DNA of 11,748 nt from Paracoccaceae bacterium (GCA_002400675.1 NVQY01000036.1:1-11748); one strand, 5' to 3'; positions 1 through 6,740 are shown, counted from the stretch's first letter. Translations and numbers: made by a program. The notes: a model not told the origin generated them from the letters alone.

Positions 1-45
1 TCTACAAGCCATATCTATGGTAAAATTCAACTGGCGGAGGTGAAC

Positions 46-957
46 ATGACTGCGAAAAATAAGAAAATTGAGTGCGGTAGCACAGTGGCGATTGTCAATG
101 TGGCAGCCCCCGAGCCTGCCGAGTTCCCAGACAGAATATCTGAGGGCATTCGGAAGCTAGAGAACATCGGGCTTCGCGTTGTTCAGGCAAGGCACCTGAT
201 GGAAAGCAGGGGGCTGTTCAGCGCGTCGCCTGAATCAATTGCGCAAGAAATAAACGAGTTATGGTCTCGCGATGACGTCGACGCCATTATTTGCGCGGGA
301 GGAGGAATAGCCGCCAACGCGCTGCTTCCCTACCTAGACTATGATCTCTTTAGAAAGAATCCTAAGGCACTAATTGGTGCGAGCAACCCGACAATCCTTT
401 TGAATGCTGTGGCTAAGAGGTCTGGGATAACGACGTATCATGGGCCAAGTGTCATTTGGGATTTTGGTGACCGTGATCAACCCCAGTTCACTATTGATAA
501 TTTTGTGAATTTCTTTCTTCGAGAACGCTCTGATTTAGGCGAAGTACCGGAGTTTTTGGTCGAGGGTGAGGCACACGGCAGAAGCTTCGGTGGGAACCTG
601 TCTTCATTGTTATTGCTCGCGGGCACTGAGTATTTCCCGCATCACGATGGCGGTATTCTTATCTGGGAAGATATTGGTGAGTCTGCCGATCGAATTTACG
701 CGAAATTGGTCCAGTTGGATGAGATGGGCGTCCTCCAGTCGCTTTGTGGAATGATAGTCGGCGAGCTTGCTAATTGCGAACCAAAGGCTGGTATCGACTG
801 CCGAGAAGTAGTCCTCGACGTCTGCTCTAAGTACAAATACCCGATTGGTTGGGGCTTACCTTTTGGGCATACACCACGAAAGACCGTTGTTCCAATAGGT
901 GCAACCATCGCATTGTCTTCAAAAAGTCGGCGGCTATCATTGAGTGAGCTGGATTGA
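46..957 (+). CDS. S66-family serine peptidase (LD-carboxypeptidase / MccF-like)
   Basis: A 303-aa protein with the layout of peptidase family S66, which includes cytoplasmic murein LD-carboxypeptidases (LdcA) and the microcin C immunity protein MccF; both cleave amide bonds. Visible motifs are a glycine-rich turn followed by LLPYLDYD (about residues 84-100), the nucleophile region IGASNPT with Ser113, WEDIGE with Glu208, and GLPFGHTP with His275. The order and spacing of Ser-Glu-His match the family's catalytic triad, and the length is normal. The nucleophile motif is GASN rather than the usual GYSD, and the Arg normally found in the RGGYG turn is absent, so the substrate may differ from murein. 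I chose ATG 46 because GGAGG at 36-40 sits 5 nt upstream; the GTG at 40 overlaps that Shine-Dalgarno sequence. No signal peptide is seen. It is the first complete gene of a tight five-gene operon whose promoter lies at or beyond the left edge. The family call is firm; LdcA versus MccF role is undecided. Confidence 0.85.
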   Translation: MTAKNKKIECGSTVAIVNVAAPEPAEFPDRISEGIRKLENIGLRVVQARHLMESRGLFSASPESIAQEINELWSRDDVDAIICAGGGIAANALLPYLDYDLFRKNPKALIGASNPTILLNAVAKRSGITTYHGPSVIWDFGDRDQPQFTIDNFVNFFLRERSDLGEVPEFLVEGEAHGRSFGGNLSSLLLLAGTEYFPHHDGGILIWEDIGESADRIYAKLVQLDEMGVLQSLCGMIVGELANCEPKAGIDCREVVLDVCSKYKYPIGWGLPFGHTPRKTVVPIGATIALSSKSRRLSLSELD

Positions 958-960
958 TTG

Positions 961-1341
961 ATGGCAAGAGCGTTGATCGTTGAAGAAAGTTTAAAGCGCG
1001 ACCTTCCAGGAGAGTGGAGTGGACGGCTCATTAGATCAAGATCACACAAGCTTCGGACTCTAGGGAACGTTATTATAAGCGAGTACCTGTTTAATGAAGG
1101 AGAGATGGTGTTTGCCAGTTCAGTGTTGGCGACTTGCCTGAAGGAGCCGAGGTACTATGCACACCTTGTATCGGAAGAAATGATGTTGATATGTTTTCCT
1201 GGAATTGTAGTTACGTTAACACGGCGCAGCCAACTGACAGAATTCGAGCGCTGCCGAGCGGTCGGAAACATGTTCAAAATTCCTAGTGCCGAAATGCAAT
1301 TCGAAAATATGTTTGACGAAGACCACCCTGACAAGGAATGA
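961..1341 (+). CDS. Unknown small protein, first of two tandem paralogues
   Basis: A 126-aa soluble protein of no family I recognise. Its C-terminal half is clearly related to the next gene: YYAH (65-68) and FPG (79-81) align without gaps, followed by a basic residue-rich stretch, a conserved Gly (102) and a closing MxFxxMFDxDHP block (112-123). The N-terminal half is less conserved. There is no signal peptide, membrane segment or obvious metal cluster; conserved Tyr, His, Asp and the terminal DHP could be binding or catalytic residues, but this is inference. The gene begins 3 nt after the S66 stop, which implies translational coupling; no strong Shine-Dalgarno sequence is visible. TTG at 958 is directly in front of ATG 961, and I prefer ATG. 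Gene status is well supported by homology to its neighbour; function is unknown. Confidence 0.75.
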   Translation: MARALIVEESLKRDLPGEWSGRLIRSRSHKLRTLGNVIISEYLFNEGEMVFASSVLATCLKEPRYYAHLVSEEMMLICFPGIVVTLTRRSQLTEFERCRAVGNMFKIPSAEMQFENMFDEDHPDKE

Positions 1342-1345
1342 TGTA

Positions 1346-1753
1346 ATGCTCAAGGCAATATTACTATTGGAGTCGATGAAAAGCGTAGAAGTGCCAGAGA
1401 GTGTCGAAGAATTTGTTTCGTCACGCTATGAGCACCATTTGGGGCGAGAGCAACTTGCGCAAGTTGCAAAACTTACCTTCCCTAGGTCGAAATTGGACTA
1501 CGTAGTTTTCGAACTATCGAGAAACCTTCGAGCTCGTCATTACTACGCGCATATCGTTGCAGGCGACGAAATGTATGTCGTCTTTCCGGGCGCACACGTA
1601 AAAATTTCAAGAGGAAATGATGATGATGTTCGACGCGCCCAACTGATGGGATCAAGTTATGAAGTCAATCCCGAAAACATGTCCTTCAGAATGATGTTCG
1701 ATGTTGATCACCCAGAGATGCACGCACAAAACGACAGCTGGATAGATCCATGA
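1346..1753 (+). CDS. Unknown small protein, second of two tandem paralogues
   Basis: A 135-aa soluble protein homologous to the preceding gene. Shared blocks are YYAH (66-69), FPG (80-82), a Gly at 102 in the mid-region, and MSFRMMFDVDHP (112-123). It carries an extra C-terminal tail of about 12 residues ending SWIDP that the upstream copy lacks. I chose ATG 1346 because AAGGA at 1333-1337 lies 8 nt upstream. A longer in-frame reading from 1286 would overlap the upstream gene by about 55 nt and has no support. The gene starts 4 nt after the upstream stop and its own TGA overlaps the next ATG (ATGA), so all are likely made from one message. Two divergent copies kept side by side suggest a heterodimer or two related roles. 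No family or function is recognised. Confidence 0.78.
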   Translation: MLKAILLLESMKSVEVPESVEEFVSSRYEHHLGREQLAQVAKLTFPRSKLDYVVFELSRNLRARHYYAHIVAGDEMYVVFPGAHVKISRGNDDDVRRAQLMGSSYEVNPENMSFRMMFDVDHPEMHAQNDSWIDP

Positions 1754-2442
1754 GAGCACTAGTATTGGGAGGCACGGGAGCTGTGGGCAGGGAAATTGTC
1801 CAAATATTGCTATCGCAAGGCATCGAAGTCTTCGTGACTTCGCAGAACGGCGTAAGTCATGACGCCCGCGTAACATCGATCAAGTGGAACGCAACGGAAC
1901 AGTTTGATCCACCGCGCCAGCTTTTCGAGGGGATCACAAAGCTTTCTGTATTTTTCTGCATTGGGATTCCCTCTTCAAAACAGTTGGTGCGAGATACGCC
2001 CATCGAGCAGTTCAAGGACCTGTTCGACACAAACACGCTCGGACTCGTTCGTGTCTACAAAGCAATTAGAACAAGCGATCTCGAGGACGTGAGCATCGTG
2101 GCCATCAGTTCGGATGCAACCGTGAGTGCCCGTGAAAAAAATGGCCCCTACAGTGCTAGCAAGACAGCTCTAGAAATTGTCGCACGGACAATTGCGTGTG
2201 AAGAGAATGGAGGGAAATTCAGAATAAATGTAATTGCTCCCTCCCTGATTGACTCACCAATGGCAAGGAAAATCAATATTCTGGCCGGTGAAACGGATTT
2301 CAGAAAGGTCATTAACCGTCTTCCACAAGGAAGAGCGATTTCGCCGAAGGAGGTCGCGTTGGCTGCTGTGGACATTGCTACTGCGAGTCAGTGGTCCTAC
2401 GCAAATGGTCAAGTATTCAGACTAAGTTCGGCGCCAAGATAA
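1750..2442 (+). CDS. Short-chain dehydrogenase/reductase (SDR) family protein
   Basis: A 230-aa protein with a classical SDR plan: a Rossmann-type nucleotide-binding loop GGTGAVGRE at residues 7-15, an Asn in NTLG (95), Ser120/121 in VAISSDA, the YSASK active-site pair (Tyr134, Lys138), and NVIAPSLIDSPMA (160-172) after the active site. The four catalytic positions Asn-Ser-Tyr-Lys are therefore all present, so it should be an active NAD(P)(H)-dependent oxidoreductase in the cytoplasm. The substrate cannot be read from sequence; cofactor preference is also unclear. The start ATG overlaps the stop of the upstream paralogue in an ATGA arrangement. In this operon it may oxidise or reduce the product or substrate of the S66 enzyme, but that is inference. 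Family assignment is firm. Confidence 0.88.
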   Translation: MRALVLGGTGAVGREIVQILLSQGIEVFVTSQNGVSHDARVTSIKWNATEQFDPPRQLFEGITKLSVFFCIGIPSSKQLVRDTPIEQFKDLFDTNTLGLVRVYKAIRTSDLEDVSIVAISSDATVSAREKNGPYSASKTALEIVARTIACEENGGKFRINVIAPSLIDSPMARKINILAGETDFRKVINRLPQGRAISPKEVALAAVDIATASQWSYANGQVFRLSSAPR

Positions 2443-2446
2443 TCGA

Positions 2447-3310
2447 ATGGAAAAGGAAATCCGTCAATTCGAAATACTACAGGCTTTGGCAACCGACGGC
2501 ACGGTGGCCGGACAACAGTTAAGTGACATGCTCAACGTTTCGCTCAGAACCATTTATCGCGACATCGAAGAACTCCTGGAAAATGGCATCACAATCGAAG
2601 GTACTAGAGGCGTTGACGGGGGTTATCGGCTACACAGAGGGATCGAGCACATAGTCCGAGACGCTACCTCACTACAGGATGTTCTGAGTGGAGTTGGAAA
2701 AACAGAAGAGCTCCCTCGCCCCCTAAGGAAAACCAGTTTTGAAACACTTCCGGCCTCAAAGGTTTATGTTGATCACTCCATGATCGTACCATTAGGGTCG
2801 AAAGGACTCGTTTTTGAAACCATTTGTGCATCGCTTCAATCTAATCGCGCACTCCAGATTACCGCCACTGGAAGCACGCCAAGTGTGATAATGCCGCTCG
2901 GTCTGGTATTCGCCGCTGGCAGGTGGGTCCTTATTAGTTCGGATCTAAACAACTCTATTTCGTCCTTGGCACTGCATTCTTTAGAAGACGCTGTGGAAAC
3001 TGCCTTGAGCTTCAAGCCACCCCGAAATTTTCGAGCTGAGGATTTTGTTTCAGCAATAGACTCTGACGAGATGGACGTCGATGTTGTGGAATTCAAGCTA
3101 CCTACGGTAGGAGAATACGGGGCGGCACTTTTGGCCGGAACCACTGATTATGACGAAGAAAATGGAACTTTCTCCTTTGGTCCGGTGTCTGTCGATTTTG
3201 CAGTCCGATGGTTGATTTCAATGGGACCAGACGCAATAGTGGTTGAGCCAAAGATTGTCCGAAGAAAACTGAAGGAGTATGCCGAGAAAATTTTGCAAAA
3301 CAACAGCTAG
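2447..3310 (+). CDS. HTH-WYL (DeoR/YafY-type) transcriptional regulator
   Basis: A 287-aa regulator with three parts: an N-terminal winged helix-turn-helix (about 5-63, including VSLRTIYRDIEELLENGI and DGGYRL), a WYL-type ligand-binding domain (about 105-200, including IMPLGLVFAAGRWVLISSD), and a C-terminal WCX-like extension (about 212-282). WYL regulators bind nucleotides, nucleic acid or other small ligands and often repress their own operon; several control phage-defence loci. Here the gene is last in the five-gene operon, 4 nt after the SDR stop, so it is most simply an autoregulator of this operon. The WYL domain lacks the literal Trp-Tyr-Leu triad (RWVLISSD is seen instead), which is common variation. 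The operator is not visible because the operon promoter is at or beyond the left edge. Confidence 0.85.
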   Translation: MEKEIRQFEILQALATDGTVAGQQLSDMLNVSLRTIYRDIEELLENGITIEGTRGVDGGYRLHRGIEHIVRDATSLQDVLSGVGKTEELPRPLRKTSFETLPASKVYVDHSMIVPLGSKGLVFETICASLQSNRALQITATGSTPSVIMPLGLVFAAGRWVLISSDLNNSISSLALHSLEDAVETALSFKPPRNFRAEDFVSAIDSDEMDVDVVEFKLPTVGEYGAALLAGTTDYDEENGTFSFGPVSVDFAVRWLISMGPDAIVVEPKIVRRKLKEYAEKILQNNS

Positions 3311-3325
3311 AACACCTAGCTGGTG
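3301..3325 (+). terminator. Possible hairpin at the end of the five-gene operon
   Basis: CAGCTAG (3304-3310) pairs with CTAGCTG (3316-3322) around a 5-nt loop AACAC, and two more pairs form beyond one A-G mismatch. The stem includes the stop codon of the WYL gene. No T-tract follows on either strand, so an intrinsic terminator is only weakly supported; it may instead stabilise the mRNA end between the convergent operons. Confidence 0.3.
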
Positions 3326-3329
3326 GAGA

Positions 3330-3443
3330 GTGGCCGCTACGGATACATCTGATGGATTGGTCTGGGATGAGAGAAGCGTGAAGATGGCACGAGAACGGTT
3401 CCAAGCAGCCGTTGCAAAAAATAAGAAGCGTCGAGTAACCTGA
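3330..3443 (+). CDS. Possible 37-aa basic-tailed small ORF between convergent operons
   Basis: A short open frame that can start at GTG 3330 (37 aa) or, in the same frame, at ATG 3279 inside the end of the WYL gene (54 aa). The peptide has an acidic N-part (TDTSDGLVWDE) and a helical basic tail ending AVAKNKKRRVT. GGAGAG at 3325-3330 runs into the GTG, and the AAGGAG before ATG 3279 is only about 1-2 nt away, so neither start has proper Shine-Dalgarno spacing. It stops 2 nt before the end of the convergent HerA gene and fills the gap between the two operons. It could be a real small gene, a remnant, or chance. Confidence is low. Confidence 0.22.
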   Translation: MAATDTSDGLVWDERSVKMARERFQAAVAKNKKRRVT

Positions 3444-3445
3444 CA

Positions 3446-5290
3446 TTACTCTTCGACAATAATTGCATCAAACTCAAGAGTCCCACTTTCCGGTTTTGTT
3501 TCTTCATCAAGTTTGTCAATTATTAACTTCAGGGGCATTTGGCCCGCAGTACCGCTGAATATGCAAGTACCGGTAGGCAACGTTGGAATTGACGCCTCCG
3601 AGAGTTGATCGATGTATGAGACAGCACTGGCGATTGTCGCCAAATCTTTCTGGTTTATCAGGCGATGAATGAAGTAATTGTGAGCTTGCGACGTAATCGT
3701 TGGTGATATGTCGCTTGGTCTCTGACTGGCGATGGTTACAAAGACACCAAATTTACGGCCTTCTTTCACAATTTCTTCAAATGTCTCAAGACGATAATCT
3801 TTCCAACTCTCAGCTTCCCGAGTGGAGGCCGTTGAAAGGATATTATGTGCTTCATCTATGATTATGGACAGAGAGGTATTTTTTGGCCGTTCCTTCTGAT
3901 CTTGATATTCCTTTTTCGCCACCAGCAATGGGATGGTTTTCTTCATCTCAAGATTAACGTCATTCAAGTTAACAACGACAAAATTTTCAGACCAAAGTTC
4001 TTGCCCAGCTTCGGTATTAAGCACCATTTCGATATCATGGCGCTTACTTTTTAGTTTGTTGATTGCTGGCGCTATGTGCTCGTTTTGTGCGCGATTGGCG
4101 AGTACGTCAGATATAAGTTGCAGGTACAGGAAGGAGATAAGGTTAGTTAGTATGTTTCCCGAAAAAACGAAGTTTTCGACATGCCCATATACAACTGTAT
4201 TTGGGATTTGCTCGGGAGACCCTTTCAAGAAGATGTTAGTATTTCGTAACTTGTATTCAGCTGATTGATTGTGCCATTCTAGATCAGCAGCCAGTTCAAC
4301 GAACTCCCCCTGTGCGTCTCTTTCGGGAAGCACCTCTCGCAGGTAGTCAAAGAGAAGATCAACACGGACCTTGTCAGACATCTGTAGAATTTGTGTGACC
4401 CGCTGTCGCAAGAGGTTTTTGAAATGTCCCTCAGGATTGACTGCGTTGTCATTAAGAATCCTTCGATAGAGCCTGATTGCACGGCGCAGAAAAGGTTTCT
4501 GAGTTTTTTCTGTTGCGTCTGCTAGAATCGAAAGCAGTTCAGGATCCAATAAGCTGTCCTCAGAGATCGGCAGCTTGTCGCCTTCGTTTGTGCGTGTAGA
4601 CAGTCTAAATACCCTCTTGCGGTCAGTAATACACATTTCCTTCGAATACTCTCCGTTAAAATCAAAGAGGAGGAGTTTGCATTGACTGCGAAAAGATTGG
4701 TCATTCCGTTTGGACAATGAATCTACCAGCGAACCAAAGATGCGCGCAAGTGTATTTGATTTTCCGCTTCCAGTGTTTCCGAAAATTGCAATGTGACTAT
4801 TGAATAGTCCGTCGACAGGAAACTCGATGCGGTAGTCTTCGTAGTCGGTTTGAGCAAACGAAACGCCTGCGTGGCCAGACGATACAAGGCGGTGAATTTC
4901 GTGAATACGTTGTGGTGTTACCAAGTAAGCTTCATTACCAATGAGCGGCAATTCTCGTGTGCCTCCAAAGAATGTCCCAGTTTTATCAATGAATCCAACC
5001 AACGCAACCGTAAGTGTGCGTTTATTTCGATCCAGCTTCGTTACGGCGTCATTTCCATGACGAAATTGCTCTTCAATTTTTTCTCCTTCGACTTTTCCAA
5101 TCAACGAAAGAAAGCCCTTTCGAATCTCGACATAGCTGTTAACCGAAACATTGCGAATAAAACCTCCATCAAAGAAGAGATCTGAGAGATTCTTGTCGCC
5201 ATCAACTGTCACGAATATCTTTCTTCCTGATACCTCGACAACTTCTCCAACACGCAGCACTGCGTCTTTTTGTTGATTGCTAATCTGCAT
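3446..5290 (-). CDS. herA: HerA-like ATPase (DUF87), ATPase half of a SIR2-HerA defence system
   Basis: A 614-aa hexameric-ATPase candidate of the HerA/FtsK superfamily. The N-terminal 150 residues look like the HAS-barrel domain. The ATPase core has Walker A GNTGSGKS (171-178), a DFNGEY motif (210-215) corresponding to the HerA DxxGEY element, Walker B IIIDEAHN (476-483), the sensor region ASQRPSDISP (521-530) and HRLINQ (542-547), which may hold the arginine finger. Length is normal for the family. In known two-gene systems HerA hexamers assemble with SIR2 proteins and the complex protects against phage. ATG 5290 lies within the SIR2 reading frame and gives an 11-nt overlap; TTG 5305 would add five residues and cannot be excluded because neither start has a strong Shine-Dalgarno sequence. 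The gene order SIR2 then HerA and the overlap indicate one transcript. All ATPase motifs are intact, so it should be active. Confidence 0.92.
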   Translation of the reverse strand: MQISNQQKDAVLRVGEVVEVSGRKIFVTVDGDKNLSDLFFDGGFIRNVSVNSYVEIRKGFLSLIGKVEGEKIEEQFRHGNDAVTKLDRNKRTLTVALVGFIDKTGTFFGGTRELPLIGNEAYLVTPQRIHEIHRLVSSGHAGVSFAQTDYEDYRIEFPVDGLFNSHIAIFGNTGSGKSNTLARIFGSLVDSLSKRNDQSFRSQCKLLLFDFNGEYSKEMCITDRKRVFRLSTRTNEGDKLPISEDSLLDPELLSILADATEKTQKPFLRRAIRLYRRILNDNAVNPEGHFKNLLRQRVTQILQMSDKVRVDLLFDYLREVLPERDAQGEFVELAADLEWHNQSAEYKLRNTNIFLKGSPEQIPNTVVYGHVENFVFSGNILTNLISFLYLQLISDVLANRAQNEHIAPAINKLKSKRHDIEMVLNTEAGQELWSENFVVVNLNDVNLEMKKTIPLLVAKKEYQDQKERPKNTSLSIIIDEAHNILSTASTREAESWKDYRLETFEEIVKEGRKFGVFVTIASQRPSDISPTITSQAHNYFIHRLINQKDLATIASAVSYIDQLSEASIPTLPTGTCIFSGTAGQMPLKLIIDKLDEETKPESGTLEFDAIIVEE

Positions 5291-6329
5291 GTTTTTCTGA
5301 CGCAATTACATTACCGAGCAAGCCATTTAGGACTGGAAAGTTCAATTCATCATCTCCATCAGGATGAAAGACGATAACGTTGTTAAACTTGGAAAATTTT
5401 TCTTGATAGGATTCTGCGCTGTCTTTCTTGAAAGCCATAATGATCAGCATGAGTGTTGGGTTCTTTAGAGCGCGCTTGGTGATTTCCAAAATGTGTTCGT
5501 CTTCAAATGAAAAGCCAAAGCAAATTAGCACTGTGTTTTCTATTTCCAGAGTATTTGCGTAGATGCGGAGCAGATCATAATACACTCGTTCCAGCAAGGT
5601 TTGATTGAACTTGTTACGTGTCGGAAGGATTAGGGAAAACGCGTCAGAAAACTCTTGAATGGATTTTTCGAAACCCTCACCTTTGCCGCCTTCATCCGTA
5701 GGGATGTCACTAGTGCTTCGGCGAAGAACTAGTTCTCGCCCATCACTTTTCCATGTCAATGATCCGTGGAGTTTTATCAGGTTGATACTTGGCACCGAGA
5801 ACGTGTAGTTGAACAGATTACCTGTTTTCTGAGTCACATCAAAGAATTGATCCGGTTCAAATTTGAACTCGGTTTTCAGTGATGTGTTTCGGTTGAAACC
5901 GTCATTCAAATTGATATTGATCGCATTATCTGCCGCTTTCTCCACAAACACATCATAGTTAGAGGTAAAGATAGTGAACTGTTTTGACAAAAGCATTGTT
6001 TTACGCTCGTCAAGTATTTGACCCAGGATCGATAAGAATTTCTCATAGTTCCCAAGTGCTGCCTGAATATTCGCGTCTGGTGTCTCATCTACAAGTTTGT
6101 TGGTTACATCCTGTATTTCTGCGAGAAATTCGAACTTCTTTGCAAGGTACTCTTTCTCGTCCTTTTCAAGCAGTTTGTTCAGCTCAACTTCAATAGTTCC
6201 CGCTATCGATATAGCTGGTCGCGATGCGCCTGACCCTAGCAAGAAGCTTGTATGCCCGGACTGGATAGCTTTGGTGAGAATGATATCGCATTCTTGGCTG
6301 TTGTTAGTGATTGATAGTATCTTTGCCAT
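5280..6329 (-). CDS. SIR2-like NADase, effector of a SIR2-HerA defence system
   Basis: A 349-aa SIR2-domain protein. NAD-binding and catalytic signatures are all visible: LLGSGASRP (30-38, the GAGxS-type loop), TSNYDVFVEKA (122-132), KLHGSLTW with the catalytic His188 (186-193), and CFGFSFEDEHI (270-280). The zinc-binding Cys4 module of deacetylase sirtuins is absent, as in defence SIR2 proteins that hydrolyse NAD+ rather than deacetylate. Known family members deplete NAD+ on phage infection and cause abortive infection. The downstream HerA ATPase overlaps its 3' end, so the two are co-expressed. The start ATG 6329 is preceded by a weak purine stretch (AAAGAAAT) about 5 nt upstream; no better start is nearby. 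The segment is visibly AT-richer than the flanking genes, consistent with separate acquisition. Confidence 0.92.
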   Translation of the reverse strand: MAKILSITNNSQECDIILTKAIQSGHTSFLLGSGASRPAISIAGTIEVELNKLLEKDEKEYLAKKFEFLAEIQDVTNKLVDETPDANIQAALGNYEKFLSILGQILDERKTMLLSKQFTIFTSNYDVFVEKAADNAININLNDGFNRNTSLKTEFKFEPDQFFDVTQKTGNLFNYTFSVPSINLIKLHGSLTWKSDGRELVLRRSTSDIPTDEGGKGEGFEKSIQEFSDAFSLILPTRNKFNQTLLERVYYDLLRIYANTLEIENTVLICFGFSFEDEHILEITKRALKNPTLMLIIMAFKKDSAESYQEKFSKFNNVIVFHPDGDDELNFPVLNGLLGNVIASEKHAD

Positions 6330-6356
6330 ATCTATTTCTTTAGTGATTTCAATCCT

Positions 6357-6384
6357 ATGCTAGCATGAGAACCTGCTAAGGCAA
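6357..6384 (-). promoter_or_regulatory. Candidate sigma-70-type promoter for SIR2-HerA
   Basis: On the minus strand TTGCCT (6384-6379) and TAGCAT (6362-6357) are separated by 16 nt. Transcription would start near 6350, giving a leader of about 20 nt before the SIR2 ATG at 6329. Both hexamers match the consensus only partly, so this is a weak call based on position as much as sequence. Confidence 0.25.
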
Positions 6385-6629
6385 GTATGTGACACTTGTC
6401 CGGCCTTTGAGGCATCCACAGGTGTAACCAAACGCTAACCAAGAAGCCCTTTTCATAGGAATCTTCAACGACTGTCCCTTGCCGACTACTTGCTCTCGTT
6501 GCGGCTGCTAATAGCAGGACCTTCCGCTCCTTTTGGCGTATTTGGTGATGTGTGCGTTCGGGCGCAGAGGAATCGAGATGCATTCCCAATGATGAACATT
6601 GATACGCATCATAGATCCACTCGCTTTAT

Positions 6630-6649
6630 GAGACTAAAAAGAGACTAAA
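6630..6649. repeat. Two GAGACTAAA direct repeats, 11-bp period
   Basis: GAGACTAAA occurs at 6630-6638 and again at 6641-6649, separated by AA, so the two copies lie on nearly the same face of the helix. They sit 47 bp from the tRNA-Cys 3' remnant. Pairs of short phased repeats beside an att core resemble arm-type integrase sites, but binding is inferred, not shown. Confidence 0.6.
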
Positions 6650-6695
6650 GCTCTCCGTTGGCTTGAGCAATATCCCATAAGCTATTGAAAACACT

Positions 6696-6740
6696 TGGAG
6701 GCGAGTACCGGAATCGAGCCGGTGTACACGGATTTGCAAT
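6696..6740 (-). other. attachment-site remnant: 3' part of tRNA-Cys(GCA)
   Basis: Read on the minus strand, this 45-nt stretch runs from the anticodon loop (ATTGCAAATCC, anticodon GCA) through the variable region and T-arm (CCGG-CTCGATT-CCGG) to the acceptor end ACTCGCC-TCCA, a tRNA-Cys 3' half including discriminator and CCA. The 5' half is missing: upstream bases depart from the tRNA immediately at the anticodon stem. The T-loop begins C rather than the near-universal T54, so it is both truncated and mutated and cannot be a working tRNA. It lies 23 bp beyond the integrase stop. A 3' tRNA copy of this kind is the usual distal att site left when an integrative element inserts in a tRNA gene. 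By geometry the inserted element would be on the higher-coordinate side, and an intact tRNA-Cys should mark its other end outside the window. Confidence 0.82.

Larger units (their letters stand above)
6330..6695. other. Intergenic region between SIR2 and the tRNA-Cys remnant
   Basis: This stretch of about 366 nt holds no gene I can support. It contains the likely SIR2-HerA promoter at its left end and a pair of 11-bp-phased repeats (6630-6649). A minus-strand open frame of 83-85 codons ends at 6332, only 2 nt before the SIR2 start, but it has no ribosome binding site and its peptide looks like chance translation. On the minus strand a weak 4-bp stem (GAGA/TCTC) followed by five T lies near 6641-6660 and might terminate readthrough from the integrase side; support is slight. 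Confidence 0.5.

Noticed and set aside
1..45. Promoter for the five-gene operon
   Set aside because: TAAAAT at 21-26 could be a -10 box but no -35 fits at proper spacing within the window.
46..957. Naming the first gene mccF and calling a microcin C locus
   Set aside because: No MccB, MccC or other biosynthesis or export gene is visible and the nucleophile motif differs.
3395..3417. Hairpin AACGG/CCGTT as an intrinsic terminator for HerA
   Set aside because: Only 5 bp of stem with a 10-nt loop, and the T-run on the minus strand precedes rather than follows the stem.
6332..6589. Minus-strand frame of 83-85 codons ending 2 nt before the SIR2 start
   Set aside because: No ribosome binding site, weak start choice, composition like chance translation, and it runs through the likely SIR2 promoter. 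Conservation in other SIR2-HerA loci would be needed to reinstate it.
6696..6740. Functional tRNA-Cys gene
   Set aside because: The D-arm, 5' acceptor strand and half of the anticodon stem are missing and T54 is changed; only an att remnant.
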